44,584 nucleotides of DNA from Lacicoccus qingdaonensis (GTDB lineage Bacteria > Bacillota > Bacilli > Staphylococcales > Salinicoccaceae). Positions 14,490-23,056 of the stretch are shown here, piece by piece. A model generated the notes under the pieces. It was not told where the DNA came from. It worked only from the letters and a program-made list of their open reading frames with translations, and did not search any database. The position numbers and the translations under genes are program-made. Every line of letters begins with the position of its first letter. Positions within the stretch are counted from its first letter, which is position 1. The DNA is taken from NCBI RefSeq assembly GCF_900101075.1, contig NZ_FNFY01000020.1, forward strand, positions 1 to 44,584, given 5' to 3'.

Positions 14490-15557
14490 ATGGAAAGAAG
14501 AATCATTCATATAGATATGGACGCGTTCTATGCCCAGATTGAACAGCGGGATCATCCCGAGTACAGGGGCAGGCCCCTGATCGTCGGCGGCCGTTCGCTC
14601 AGCAGGGGCGTCGTTGCGACTGCCAGTTATGAAGCGCGCAAATTCGGCGTGCATTCAGCGATGCCGACAAGAACTGCGCATAAGCTGTGCCCTGATGGTA
14701 TTTACGTCAGGCCGCGCTTTGATGTGTACAAATCCGTGTCGAAAGAAATTATGGAAATATTCCTGTCATACTCTGAAGTCGTGGAGCCGCTCAGCCTGGA
14801 TGAAGCGTATCTCGATATTACGCATCTCGTGTCAAGGGAGCGGACGGCAAAATCTGTGGCGCTGAATATTCAGAGGGATATTTTTGAGAAAACGAGATTG
14901 ACGTCATCAAGCGGCATTTCATATAATAAGTACCTGGCGAAAATCGCCTCCGGCATGAACAAGCCGAAAGGAACAACGGTCATCCACTATGACAATGTCA
15001 TGGAAGTTTTAAAGGCGATGCCGATCGGCAAGTTTCCTGGTGTCGGTGCGGTCACCGAAGAGAAGATGAAATCGTTGAAAATATATGACGGTGCAGACCT
15101 CTACGAGTGGTCCGAGCTTGATCTGACACGTGAATTCGGCAAACGTGGAACTTCTCTCTATAAGAAGGCCCGCGGCATCGGGACGAATGAACTGAGTGTC
15201 GACCGGGTGCGTAAGTCTGTCGGAAAAGAAACGACGTTCGATCACGACATCAATGATGATGAGTACATACTTAAGACGCTTGAAGGGTTGAGTGACAAGG
15301 TCAGCGAGAGTATGGAACGCCGCCAGTTTGCCGGACGGGTCGTCACAGTCAAATTGAAAACACAAGATTTTAAGACACATACGAAACAGATGATGACCAC
15401 GAATCCGATTTTCACCGGAGAAGAGATATTCCATTATGCATACAATTTATATCATGAAGTGAAGTCACCTGAAGCGCCGATACGCCTGATTGGTGTGACC
15501 GTGTCACACCTGGAAGAAAGAAGTTATCGCAATTTGACGATATATGATTTTTTATAA
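14490..15557 (+). CDS. dinB: DNA polymerase IV (Y-family translesion polymerase)
   Basis: A polymerase of 355 residues. The palm starts [15 protein letters not shown] with metal Asp9. The second metal pair Asp104-Glu105 sits in [12 protein letters not shown]. The helix-hairpin-helix thumb includes [18 protein letters not shown] (about 173-190), and the little-finger domain follows from about 245. There is no C-terminal beta-clamp motif of the canonical QLxLF form; the protein ends NLTIYDFL, which may serve instead. It bypasses damaged bases. The LexA box upstream indicates induction by DNA damage. Confidence 0.95.
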   Translation: MERRIIHIDMDAFYAQIEQRDHPEYRGRPLIVGGRSLSRGVVATASYEARKFGVHSAMPTRTAHKLCPDGIYVRPRFDVYKSVSKEIMEIFLSYSEVVEPLSLDEAYLDITHLVSRERTAKSVALNIQRDIFEKTRLTSSSGISYNKYLAKIASGMNKPKGTTVIHYDNVMEVLKAMPIGKFPGVGAVTEEKMKSLKIYDGADLYEWSELDLTREFGKRGTSLYKKARGIGTNELSVDRVRKSVGKETTFDHDINDDEYILKTLEGLSDKVSESMERRQFAGRVVTVKLKTQDFKTHTKQMMTTNPIFTGEEIFHYAYNLYHEVKSPEAPIRLIGVTVSHLEERSYRNLTIYDFL

Positions 15558-15599
15558 TAGTATGTATTTAATAAAATTTTATAAAAGGAAGACAATTGA

Positions 15600-16358
<759 letters not shown>

Positions 16359-16370
16359 TTGAAATAAAAG

Positions 16371-16402
16371 ATCCGGCTGCATGAGAGTGCAGTCGGATTT
16401 TT
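16371..16402 (+). terminator. map terminator
   Basis: ATCCGGCTGCA (16371-16381) pairs with TGCAGTCGGAT (16388-16398, one mismatch); TTTT follows. Confidence 0.85.
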
Positions 16403-16428
16403 AATGTGTCGCAGTTTTGTTGTGAGCC

Positions 16429-16770
16429 TGCTCATTTGGCATGTTTTTGAAGGTTATGTGAGCAGATTTTTCTGTTGCTTGCTCACTTGAAGTGTCTTTG
16501 AAGGCTATGTGAGCAGATTTAGCTGTTGCCTGCTCACTTGAAGTGTTTTTGAAGGCTATGTGAGCAGATTTTTCTGCTGCCTGCTCACTTGATGAGTTTT
16601 TGAAGGCTATGTGAGCAGGAACTTCTGATCTGCGTTTAGTTAGACTTATATTTCTTGCCAACTAAACGTTTGAGGTGATGAAGTGTGAAGATAGGCCAGA
16701 TGTTGCTGCTATCTAAACGTTTAGGATACTTCAGTGTGAAGACAGCCCTGGATTTCCACACAGCTAAATG
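16429..16770. repeat. array 3: seven units, exact 51-nt period, with an arm switch
   Basis: Units 1-4 have left arms TGCTCAC (TGCTCAT in unit 1) starting at 16429, 16480, 16531 and 16582, and right arms GTGAGCA starting at 16458, 16509, 16560 and 16611. Loop is 22 nt and spacer 15 nt. Unit 5, in the same register, has arms CGTTTAG (16633-16639) and CTAAACG (16662-16668), again with a 22-nt loop. Units 6 and 7 keep the register (CTAAACG at 16713, CTAAATG at 16764; TGTGAAG at 16684 and 16735), but the two arms no longer pair. The array fills the gap between the map terminator and the convergent DUF457 gene terminator. The minus strand is open for 86 codons because 51 is 17 codons, but no ribosome site is present. 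Confidence 0.95.
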
Positions 16771-16780
16771 GCAAAATCAC

Positions 16781-16812
16781 AAAAAGAAAGCCCAAACCTG
16801 AGTCGGGGCTTT
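16781..16812 (-). terminator. terminator of the DUF457 gene
   Basis: AAAGCCC (16787-16793) pairs with GGGCTTT (16806-16812). On the minus strand the T-rich complement of 16781-16786 follows. It lies just past the stop codon of the 16816-17295 gene. Confidence 0.7.
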
Positions 16813-16815
16813 TAT

Positions 16816-17295
16816 TCATAAATAAAAAGATAATGCATGGTATCCGTAATAAAATGATACGAGCGCGAGTACACTGAAAATAACATTTTCTGCCATGCTG
16901 CCCGTTTTTGTCGTAAGTGGAAATCTGACTCTGAAATCGATAGGGAAGAACAGCTGGATGCCGCTCCTAGTCCCCATATCCAATATGTAATGGCTCACCA
17001 TGCCGACGATCAGTCCGGCCGTGACGGTTTCATATGGTAAAAATGTCTTCATTAAAAACGCGATGATGACTAAAAATAAAATGCTGTGTGTAAATGAACG
17101 GTGTCCAAAAATTAAATTTATGATTTTGGATATTATAGGCAGCTGTTTGCCGATTTTGCTGCCGCCGTGACAGATGTCCGGCAGCAATGCCCCGATTATG
17201 CCCGCCCCGGTCAGAATTACCGGATCTGATCCTGAAAAATAAGCGTAAGCAAGACTTGCTGCGATACCGCCGATGATATGTGTTTTTCCTGTCAT
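16816..17295 (-). CDS. DUF457 (YdjM/YvsG-like) membrane-bound hydrolase-like protein
   Basis: A protein of 159 residues beginning MTGKTHIIGGIAASLAY. It has the family motifs LLPDI (Asp near 40), GHRSFTHS (near 64-71) and GMVSHYILDM (near 98-107). These His/Asp residues in membrane-edge positions suggest metal binding, as in phosphatase-like relatives. Four or so membrane helices. It shares its signature with YfhP at 26481-27458. Function is unproven. Confidence 0.8.
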   Translation of the reverse strand: MTGKTHIIGGIAASLAYAYFSGSDPVILTGAGIIGALLPDICHGGSKIGKQLPIISKIINLIFGHRSFTHSILFLVIIAFLMKTFLPYETVTAGLIVGMVSHYILDMGTRSGIQLFFPIDFRVRFPLTTKTGSMAENVIFSVLALVSFYYGYHALSFYL

Positions 17296-17455
17296 GCTTT
17301 TCCCTCCCTGACTTATTTATGATACCATTATTCAGCTGCCGGTTTCACTCTATTTATACCGATCCACATATAAGTGGCGGCGCCGGAGTGAGAATGTTGT
17401 AGAAGCCGCCTGTAAAAGGTAAGATTAATAATAATATGATTGAAGGAGAATGAAC

Positions 17456-17650
17456 ATGCCAGGAACAAGAAGAGAAAATATCAGACCGGGCAAAACCGTG
17501 AGAGTGGTACAAAAACAGGATCAAAGGTCGGGGAAACTGACTGTAGGTGTGGTTGCAAGACTTTTGACAAATTCACCGACACACCCTCACGGCATCAAAG
17601 TGAAACTTGAAGATGGCACAGTAGGCAGGGTGAAAGAGATTCTCGTCTGA
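17456..17650 (+). CDS. ywbE: YwbE-family protein
   Basis: A small basic protein of 64 residues. The AAGGAG site ends at 17448, so the ATG at 17456 (7-nt gap) is preferred over the one at 17450. The sequence MPGTRRENIRPGKTVRVVQKQDQ, then LTVGVVARLLTNSPTHPHGIKVKLEDGTVGRVKEI, is the complete YwbE (DUF2196) family domain. It has a small beta-barrel, KOW-like look. Function is unknown, possibly nucleic-acid binding. Confidence 0.85.
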   Translation: MPGTRRENIRPGKTVRVVQKQDQRSGKLTVGVVARLLTNSPTHPHGIKVKLEDGTVGRVKEILV

Positions 17651-17673
17651 TAAATTAAACATCTTACCAAAAT

Positions 17674-18198
17674 TCAATCCGTCAGCCACGTTGCAAATGA
17701 CAGCAGGGTGGGGAAGTGCAGGTCGGCCTTCTCCTTCTGCTTTTTGTCGTTTCCGAGAAAGACGGTTTTAGTGCCTGCATTTCTGCCCGCCAGTATGTCC
17801 GGATCACGGTCGCCGGCCATATAGCTTGAAGCGAGGTCGATCCTGTGTTTTTGTGCCAAGTCCAATATCATGCCCGGACTCGGTTTGCGGTACCAGCTCT
17901 TGACATGCGGCTTATCGGGGCAATAGGCGATATCATCAATATATGCACCGAAGCGGGCAAGATCGCTTTCCATCCGATAATGCACATCGTGCAGATCCTG
18001 CTCGGTCATAAACCCAAGCCCGACACCGCCCTGATTTGTCACGACAAACACTTTACAGCCGGACGCATTCAACTTTCTTATGCCTTCCCCGACACCGTCC
18101 AGCAAATAAAAATCATCGGGTGTATTAACGAATTTCACACGTTTTGTCAGCACTTCATTGATGACGCCGTCACGGTCTAAAAATACTGCTTTACTCAT
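17674..18198 (-). CDS. HAD-family phosphatase, HisB-N/GmhB-like
   Basis: A protein of 174 residues starting at the ATG 18196-18198 after AAGGAGTGG; a longer frame upstream has no such site. HAD motif I is FLDRDGVINE (nucleophile Asp9 and Asp11), motif II is VVTNQGGVGLG, and motifs III/IV are RKPSPGMI and MAGDRDPDILAG. CPDKPH lacks the full Cys set of zinc-binding GmhB. It likely dephosphorylates a sugar bisphosphate or histidinol-phosphate type substrate; which one is not visible. Confidence 0.8.
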   Translation of the reverse strand: MSKAVFLDRDGVINEVLTKRVKFVNTPDDFYLLDGVGEGIRKLNASGCKVFVVTNQGGVGLGFMTEQDLHDVHYRMESDLARFGAYIDDIAYCPDKPHVKSWYRKPSPGMILDLAQKHRIDLASSYMAGDRDPDILAGRNAGTKTVFLGNDKKQKEKADLHFPTLLSFATWLTD

Positions 18199-18218
18199 AC
18201 AATATCCACTCCTTAATA

Positions 18219-18254
18219 AAAATCTCCGCCAGCTCAATCTGGAGCGGAGATTTT
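18219..18254. terminator. terminator between ggt remnant and HAD gene
   Basis: AAAATCTCCGC (18219-18229) pairs with GCGGAGATTTT (18244-18254), giving an 11-bp perfect stem that can work on either strand. It lies directly after the 3' end of the ggt remnant. Confidence 0.8.
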
Positions 18255-18268
18255 ATTCATACTTATCT

Positions 18269-18892
18269 TTATAATCCTTTGGCTTCTCCCGGCCTTGGAA
18301 AATCAGCCCCGCCGTAGAGCCGGCGGTCATCTGCATGATCGATCATGATTGCCTGGACGTCACCGATTCTCGTATCGTCGCCTTCTTCCCGGAAAGTCTG
18401 GTCAAATTGATAGCCCATTTCAGACAGTTTTTCAAGAACATCATTATTGAGACCGTCTTCCCACTGTTTACTGAGGTCGGGCATGACATAGACACGCTGG
18501 TCTTTGATTGCTTCATCGATCGGCATATTGTAGTCGATGACATTCACGATCGTCTGGACGACCGATGCGATGATTGTCGCTGCACCGGGTGAGCCGAGAG
18601 TGAAAAACGGCTTGCCTTCATGAAATAGTATGGTCGGACTTTTTGAGCTTTTCGGGTATTTATTGCCATTGGGCTCATTTATACTGCCGGGCTCGGTGGA
18701 AAAGTCTGTAAGATGATTATTCAAAAGGAACCCGTATCCTGGGACCATTATACCTGAACCGTAAATACGCTCAATGGAAGTTGTGCATGCTGCAACGTTA
18801 CCCCATTGATCGACGGCGGTGAAGTGGGTGGTTTCAAAGCCTTCATTATATTAAAACCGCAGGTCTGAAGATTCAATAGATGCGTACTCCTT
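18269..18892 (-). pseudogene. ggt: gamma-glutamyltranspeptidase, 5'-deleted remnant
   Basis: The frame encodes the small subunit of Ggt. The catalytic Thr lies in FETTHFTAVDQWGN (about 18790-18840), then ACTTSIERIYGSG, PGYGFLLNNHLTDFS, TLGSPGAATI and PGEAKGL. Upstream an in-frame TAA (18851-18853) interrupts it. Beyond that, family-like residues EYASIESSDLRF continue to about 18890, exactly where array 4 begins (18893). The large subunit, more than 300 residues, is absent; beyond the array lies an unrelated carbonic anhydrase gene. The remnant therefore ends at the array boundary. An ATG at 18748 would make a product without the catalytic Thr. Confidence 0.85.
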
Positions 18893-19084
18893 CGTGCCGT
18901 CGTTTTACTGCCATGGCACGAGCTGGTCACTCCCGTGCCGTCGTTTTACTGCCAAGGCACGAGGCGGTCACCCCCGTGCCGTCGTTTTTCCGCCATGGCA
19001 CGAGGCGGTCACTCTTGTGCCGTTGTTTTTCCGCCATGGCACGAGCTGGTGATTCGCGTGCCGTCGTTTTACTGCCAAGGCACG
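18893..19084. repeat. array 4: five inverted-repeat units, exact 41-nt period
   Basis: Left arms CGTGCC start at 18893, 18934, 18975, 19016 (TGTGCC) and 19057. Right arms GGCACG start at 18915, 18956, 18997, 19038 and 19079. Arm 6, loop 16, arm 6 and spacer 13 give 41 nt without exception. The loops are well conserved (GTCGTTTT, then GCCAT or GCCAA), and the spacers start AGCTGGTCAC or AGGCGGTCAC. In units ending GCCAT the inner sequence also forms a TGCCATGGCA palindrome. A 41-nt period cannot keep a reading frame, which argues against coding. The array sits between the ggt remnant and the carbonic anhydrase terminator. Confidence 0.95.
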
Positions 19085-19095
19085 TCATCATTGAA

Positions 19096-19134
19096 CAAAA
19101 TAAAAACCGGCGCTCCCAGAAGGGGAGCACCGGT
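19096..19134 (-). terminator. terminator of carbonic anhydrase gene
   Basis: ACCGGCGCTCCC (19106-19117) pairs with GGGAGCACCGGT (19123-19134, one mismatch). A T run follows on the minus strand (complement of 19102-19106). Confidence 0.85.
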
Positions 19135-19148
19135 ATCATCAATATAAT

Positions 19149-19715
19149 TTAATCTTTTTTGTAGCCGTCTACGACGAGATCGACTTTTCCGTTGTCGGGG
19201 TCGATGACGAGGCCGTGTACGGGGATGTTGTTATCGAACAGCGGGTGTTCGTGAACTTTTCTGACGCTGTCCTTGACGCTTTCTTCGACGCTGTCGAAGC
19301 CCTGCAGCCAGTTTTTGATGTTAATTCTTGAGTGTTCCAGAACGTCGAATGTATTTTCGGAAATGCCGCGTTTCTTCATTTCCTCAATCATCGGTTCCGG
19401 TTTCAATGCACCAAAGCCGCAGTCATGGTGTCCCATTATTACAACTTCCTCGACACCGAGCATATACACGGCAACCAGAATGCTGCGTACTGTACTGCCG
19501 TACGGGTGTGAAATGACGCCGCCGGCATTTTGGATATGCTTGATGTCTCCATTTTTCAAACCGAGTGATTTGAATGACATCTCGGTCAGCCTCGTATCCA
19601 TACAGGAGACCAATACCATTTTCTTATTCGGTGATTTCGTCAGAACATAGTCTTTGTATTTTTCGTCTGCCACGAAACTTTTGTTGTAGTCAAGCAAGTC
19701 ATATAATAATGTCAT
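19149..19715 (-). CDS. beta-carbonic anhydrase
   Basis: An enzyme of 188 residues that interconverts CO2 and bicarbonate in the cytosol. Zinc ligands are Cys38 (SCMDTR, with the Asp40/Arg42 dyad), His96 and Cys99 (HHDCGF). It belongs to the short beta-class group (YvdA/plant-type clade D). Its ATG lies one base after the stop of the upstream BrkB-like gene, so translation is probably coupled. No separate promoter is seen. Confidence 0.9.
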   Translation of the reverse strand: MTLLYDLLDYNKSFVADEKYKDYVLTKSPNKKMVLVSCMDTRLTEMSFKSLGLKNGDIKHIQNAGGVISHPYGSTVRSILVAVYMLGVEEVVIMGHHDCGFGALKPEPMIEEMKKRGISENTFDVLEHSRINIKNWLQGFDSVEESVKDSVRKVHEHPLFDNNIPVHGLVIDPDNGKVDLVVDGYKKD

Positions 19716-19716
19716 T

Positions 19717-20754
19717 TTAAACTGTTCCCTTCACATGCTTTTTTTCCGCATTATTTTCTTTTCTTTCTTTTAAAACGCTGTCCTTATGAATGATTGCGTT
19801 GATCTGTGCGCCAAGGATGATGATGACGCCGGTGATATATAACCAGAATATCAGAATGATCACACCGGCGATACTGCCGTATGTCGCCGAATAGTTGCCG
19901 AAACCGGATACGTAGATGCTGAAGCCCCATGAGGCTACAAGAAACGCGACCGTGGTGAATATGGTTCCGGGAATCACTGATTTCAATTTCACTTTTATAT
20001 TCGGCGCAGTCAGGTACATGATCAGGAACACTACGAATACGAGAAGCAGTGGTAAAATGCTTCTTACGAGATTCCATACTGTAGAGAACTGATCGTCAAG
20101 GCCGATGACACCAAACATCAGGTTGCCGATCTGTCCGCCGAACACGATGAGTACGAATGTAAGTAATACTGATAACGTTAAAATGATAGTGAAAAATATA
20201 GAAAGACCTTTCGATACGAAAAAGTTACGGTTGTCCTCTATATCATAAGCGACGTTGAATGCATTCATCAGAGCTGTCATACCGTTTGATGCAGACCACA
20301 GGGTCGCAATCAGACCCACTGACAATAATCCGCCGCCTGATGATGTCATGACGTCATCGATGATGCCCGTCAGCATACCTGCAATCTCGGCAGGTGCGTA
20401 GTCCTCAATCATACCGACGATCATTTCCTGGTCAATTTGGAATAAAGGCACCAGGGTCAACAGGAATATGAGCAGCGGGAATATGGCGAGCAGAAAGTAA
20501 TATGCGAGCTGTGCCGCCATGCCCGATGCGTTATCCTTACTGAATTGAAACATCAGTTTCTGCAGGAAGTTCGGATTATCTTTCCACTTTGCAGGCTTAT
20601 TGATCTTGGATACATATAGTGTTTCATCATCTTTCTTTGACTGTTTTGATTTGAATACCGTATTATCAACAAACTTGTTGTCGGCTTTTTTCTCTTCAGT
20701 TTCTTCTTTTACCTGTGAAAGATAATTGGAGTTGCTGCTTTCATTCTTCGACAT
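19717..20754 (-). CDS. YihY/BrkB-family membrane protein
   Basis: A protein of 345 residues. About 70 polar N-terminal residues precede the family core: FSKDNASGMAAQLAYYFLLAIFPLLIFL, then LWSASNGMTALMNAFNVAYD, then PGTIFTTVAFLVASWGFSIYV and YGSIAGVIILIFWLYITGVIIILGAQINA. Six membrane helices. Once called ribonuclease BN in error; its function is unknown, possibly transport. It forms a two-gene unit with the carbonic anhydrase gene. Confidence 0.9.
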   Translation of the reverse strand: MSKNESSNSNYLSQVKEETEEKKADNKFVDNTVFKSKQSKKDDETLYVSKINKPAKWKDNPNFLQKLMFQFSKDNASGMAAQLAYYFLLAIFPLLIFLLTLVPLFQIDQEMIVGMIEDYAPAEIAGMLTGIIDDVMTSSGGGLLSVGLIATLWSASNGMTALMNAFNVAYDIEDNRNFFVSKGLSIFFTIILTLSVLLTFVLIVFGGQIGNLMFGVIGLDDQFSTVWNLVRSILPLLLVFVVFLIMYLTAPNIKVKLKSVIPGTIFTTVAFLVASWGFSIYVSGFGNYSATYGSIAGVIILIFWLYITGVIIILGAQINAIIHKDSVLKERKENNAEKKHVKGTV

Positions 20755-20772
20755 ATAAACACCTCATTATAT

Positions 20773-20800
20773 AAAAGGACCAACCTCAGTCAGTCCTTTT
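20773..20800 (-). terminator. terminator of the YtxH-like gene
   Basis: AAAAGGAC (20773-20780) pairs with GTCCTTTT (20793-20800), 13 nt past the stop codon of the YtxH-like gene. Confidence 0.7.
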
Positions 20801-20812
20801 CAGATTGATTAC

Positions 20813-21133
20813 TTATTTCAATTTTTTCTGTTCGCGTTTATTCATGAAAGTATCTTTTGCATCCATGATGGATTGTTCAAGTTCAGGATTTTCTCTTCTG
20901 ATCTGCTCAACAGTGTCTTTCCAGAACATAACTTCATCTTTCAGCTGCTCAAACTTGGATGGCTGTCCTGACGTGTTCTGGAATTTATTTTTCGCTTCAT
21001 CAGGATGTTTTGCATAGTAGCCGACTTCCTTGCCACTGCTCACTACTGACTCACGAGTACTTTTATCAATCAAACTCACCAGTGCCCCAATACCGGCGCC
21101 AATTAAAATTGCAGGGATCATTTTGTTCTTCAT
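20813..21133 (-). CDS. YtxH-domain membrane-anchored protein
   Basis: A protein of 106 residues: a short N-terminal membrane helix (MIPAILIGAGIGALVSLI), then a long charged helix rich in Lys and Glu, as in YtxH/general-stress-type proteins. The ATG follows AAAAGGAGAT. It sits upstream of the BrkB-like gene, separated by a terminator. Confidence 0.75.
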   Translation of the reverse strand: MKNKMIPAILIGAGIGALVSLIDKSTRESVVSSGKEVGYYAKHPDEAKNKFQNTSGQPSKFEQLKDEVMFWKDTVEQIRRENPELEQSIMDAKDTFMNKREQKKLK

Positions 21134-21294
21134 AATGTAAAATCTCCTTTTAAGGTATTTATATGTGATATATCCATTTTAAATCATTTATAAACTTATG
21201 TACAAAATATATCAGTATTTTTATTTATATTACTCAACTTTAGTAATATTTGATACTATGTATTTATGTATAAATTTGAAGGAGGACAAGTATT

Positions 21295-21492
21295 TTGGAT
21301 AAAGAGACTATGTTGAAGGAAATAGAAGAAAAATTGAAAGTGGTAAATAAAGGTATTCTGAAGCCTGAAGATTTTGATGACAGCCAGAAGGAAGAAATAG
21401 AAGATTATCACAAAATGCTGACGTCAAGAAACGATATCAGTGCGATGGAACAGACGGCAATACTTGATGAACTGTCCAAAATGAGAAAGTAA
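21295..21492 (+). CDS. UPF0435 (DUF1128) protein
   Basis: A small acidic helical protein of 65 residues. The TTG start at 21295 follows AAGGAGGAC at a proper distance; no ATG fits. EEKLKVVNKGILKPEDFDD...EIEDYHKMLTSRNDIS is the UPF0435/YfkK signature. Function is unknown. It precedes ampS by 23 nt and is probably in the same operon. Confidence 0.85.
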   Translation: MDKETMLKEIEEKLKVVNKGILKPEDFDDSQKEEIEDYHKMLTSRNDISAMEQTAILDELSKMRK

Positions 21493-21515
21493 TTTTAAAA
21501 AAAGGGGATATATTC

Positions 21516-22736
21516 ATGACTAAGTTGGAGAAATACGCCTCACTTCTCGTTGAAGTCGGGCTGAATGTACAAAAAAACCAGAGGGTCAGCATCAACGCTT
21601 CAGCCGATGTACTGCCGCTAATACGTCTCGTTACGGAAAAAGCATATGAAAAAGGTGCGAAAGACGTCACTGTCAAACTAAAGGATGACAAGCTGTCCCA
21701 GCTTCATGCGGAAAATAAAAGTCTCGAGGAGCTGAGCCGCGTACCGCAGTGGATTATTGATGAACGCATGTATTATTCGGATGAGAAGGCGGCCTTTTTA
21801 AGCATCACTTCCTCATCACCTGAATTATTGAAAGGTGTTGACTCTGAAAAGCTCCAGGCGATGCAGATTTCTGCAGGCAAGGCGTTCAAGGATTACTCCA
21901 ACCGCATCCAGTCCGACTATCACAGCTGGTGTGTTGCAGGATATCCTTCAGCCGAGTGGGCGAAACTCGTCTTCCCGGATAAATCGGATGATGAGGCTGT
22001 GGATGCGCTTCTTGACCTCATTTACTACACGATGCGCCTCGATGAGGAAGATCCGGTTCAGGCATGGAAGGAACTTGACGAATCACTGCACGAGAAAGTG
22101 GATATTTTAAATGACCGTCATTTCCATGCATTAAGATATGAAGCACCGGGTACAGACTTCACTATGAAGCTTCCTGAAAAACATCTGTGGGCAGGTGCTT
22201 CTAGTGAAGACTCGAACGGCGTCAGTTTCATGGCGAACATGCCGACCGAAGAAGTGTTCACAGCACCTGAGAAAACAGGGGTGAATGGTTATGTATCCAA
22301 TACTAAACCTTTAAGCTACGGCGGTAATATCATCGACGGCTTCAAACTGACATTCAAAGACGGCAAAGTAGTGGACTATTCTGCAGAGCGCGGTGAAGAT
22401 GTGCTGAAAAATCTGTTGGATACGGATGAAGGTGCGAGATATCTTGGGGAAGTGGCGCTGGTGCCGGATGATTCCCCGATCTCCAATACTGGGACTTTAT
22501 TCTTCAATACTCTGTTCGATGAGAACGCATCCTGCCATATTGCACTCGGCAGTGCCTACGGTTTCAGTCTGGACGGCGGAAAAGACATGTCCCGGGAAGA
22601 GCTTTCAGAAGCGGGACTGAATGATTCGATCACACATGTCGACTTTATGATCGGCAGCGCTGAATTGAACATTTACGGTGTGGATGCAGAAGGCAGAGAA
22701 ACACCGATATTTGTAAAAGGTAACTGGGCAATTTAA
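21516..22736 (+). CDS. ampS: M29-family aminopeptidase
   Basis: A metallo-aminopeptidase of 406 residues (AmpS/AmpT/PepS type). The N-terminal domain is LEKYASLLVEVGLNVQKNQRVSINA. The C-terminal metal-binding part has MPTEEVFTAPEK (Glu ligand), GNIIDGFKLTF, EVALVPDDSPISNTG (Glu), LFDENASCHIALG (Glu and His) and DSITHVDFMIGS (His, Asp). Full family length. It cleaves N-terminal residues of peptides in the cytosol. Confidence 0.95.
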   Translation: MTKLEKYASLLVEVGLNVQKNQRVSINASADVLPLIRLVTEKAYEKGAKDVTVKLKDDKLSQLHAENKSLEELSRVPQWIIDERMYYSDEKAAFLSITSSSPELLKGVDSEKLQAMQISAGKAFKDYSNRIQSDYHSWCVAGYPSAEWAKLVFPDKSDDEAVDALLDLIYYTMRLDEEDPVQAWKELDESLHEKVDILNDRHFHALRYEAPGTDFTMKLPEKHLWAGASSEDSNGVSFMANMPTEEVFTAPEKTGVNGYVSNTKPLSYGGNIIDGFKLTFKDGKVVDYSAERGEDVLKNLLDTDEGARYLGEVALVPDDSPISNTGTLFFNTLFDENASCHIALGSAYGFSLDGGKDMSREELSEAGLNDSITHVDFMIGSAELNIYGVDAEGRETPIFVKGNWAI

Positions 22737-22824
22737 GTTATATAAAATACTGTTCACCATCATCGGCATTTTATGATAAAATATATGTAATATGGATTAT
22801 GATGACTTTGTTAGGAGGGCTTTC

Positions 22825-22980
22825 ATGAGTATGATGATGATGACGCTGGTATTATTGGCATTCACTTTTGCCATTCTGGGATTCGCCGCTGTTCTTGGTT
22901 ACTACCTGAACAAAGCATTCCCCGGAAAATCGTCAGTCGAGGTGGATACACCTGAGGAAGCATTGAATAGAAAAATATAA
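22825..22980 (+). CDS. single-pass small membrane protein
   Basis: A protein of 51 residues starting at ATG 22825 because TTAGGAGGG lies 8-12 nt upstream; an ATG at 22792 has no such site. MSMMMMTLVLLAFTFAILGF and the residues to about 30 form one helix, followed by a short acidic tail (VEVDTPEEALNRKI). Similar tiny proteins occur next to recX in staphylococci, as far as I recall. Function is unknown. Confidence 0.65.
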   Translation: MSMMMMTLVLLAFTFAILGFAAVLGYYLNKAFPGKSSVEVDTPEEALNRKI

Positions 22981-23056
22981 TATATTTTAGTTAAGAGTGG
23001 AGAGGGGATATGGATTCTCCTCTCTTTTTCGATTGTTCTACTTAAAAGAGGCGATT

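Noticed and set aside
16401-16661. 86-codon minus-strand gene with 17-residue repeats
   Set aside because: No ribosome site, TTG-type start only. The openness follows from 51 being divisible by 3, and paired arm changes fit nucleic-acid structure better.
18269-18748. Functional 159-residue protein from the ggt frame
   Set aside because: Starting at 18748 leaves out the catalytic Thr and the whole large subunit; no ribosome site precedes it.
18880-19152. Frames on both strands through array 4
   Set aside because: The 41-nt period changes frame in each unit, so no repeat peptide is kept; the frames are chance openings in GC-rich repeats.
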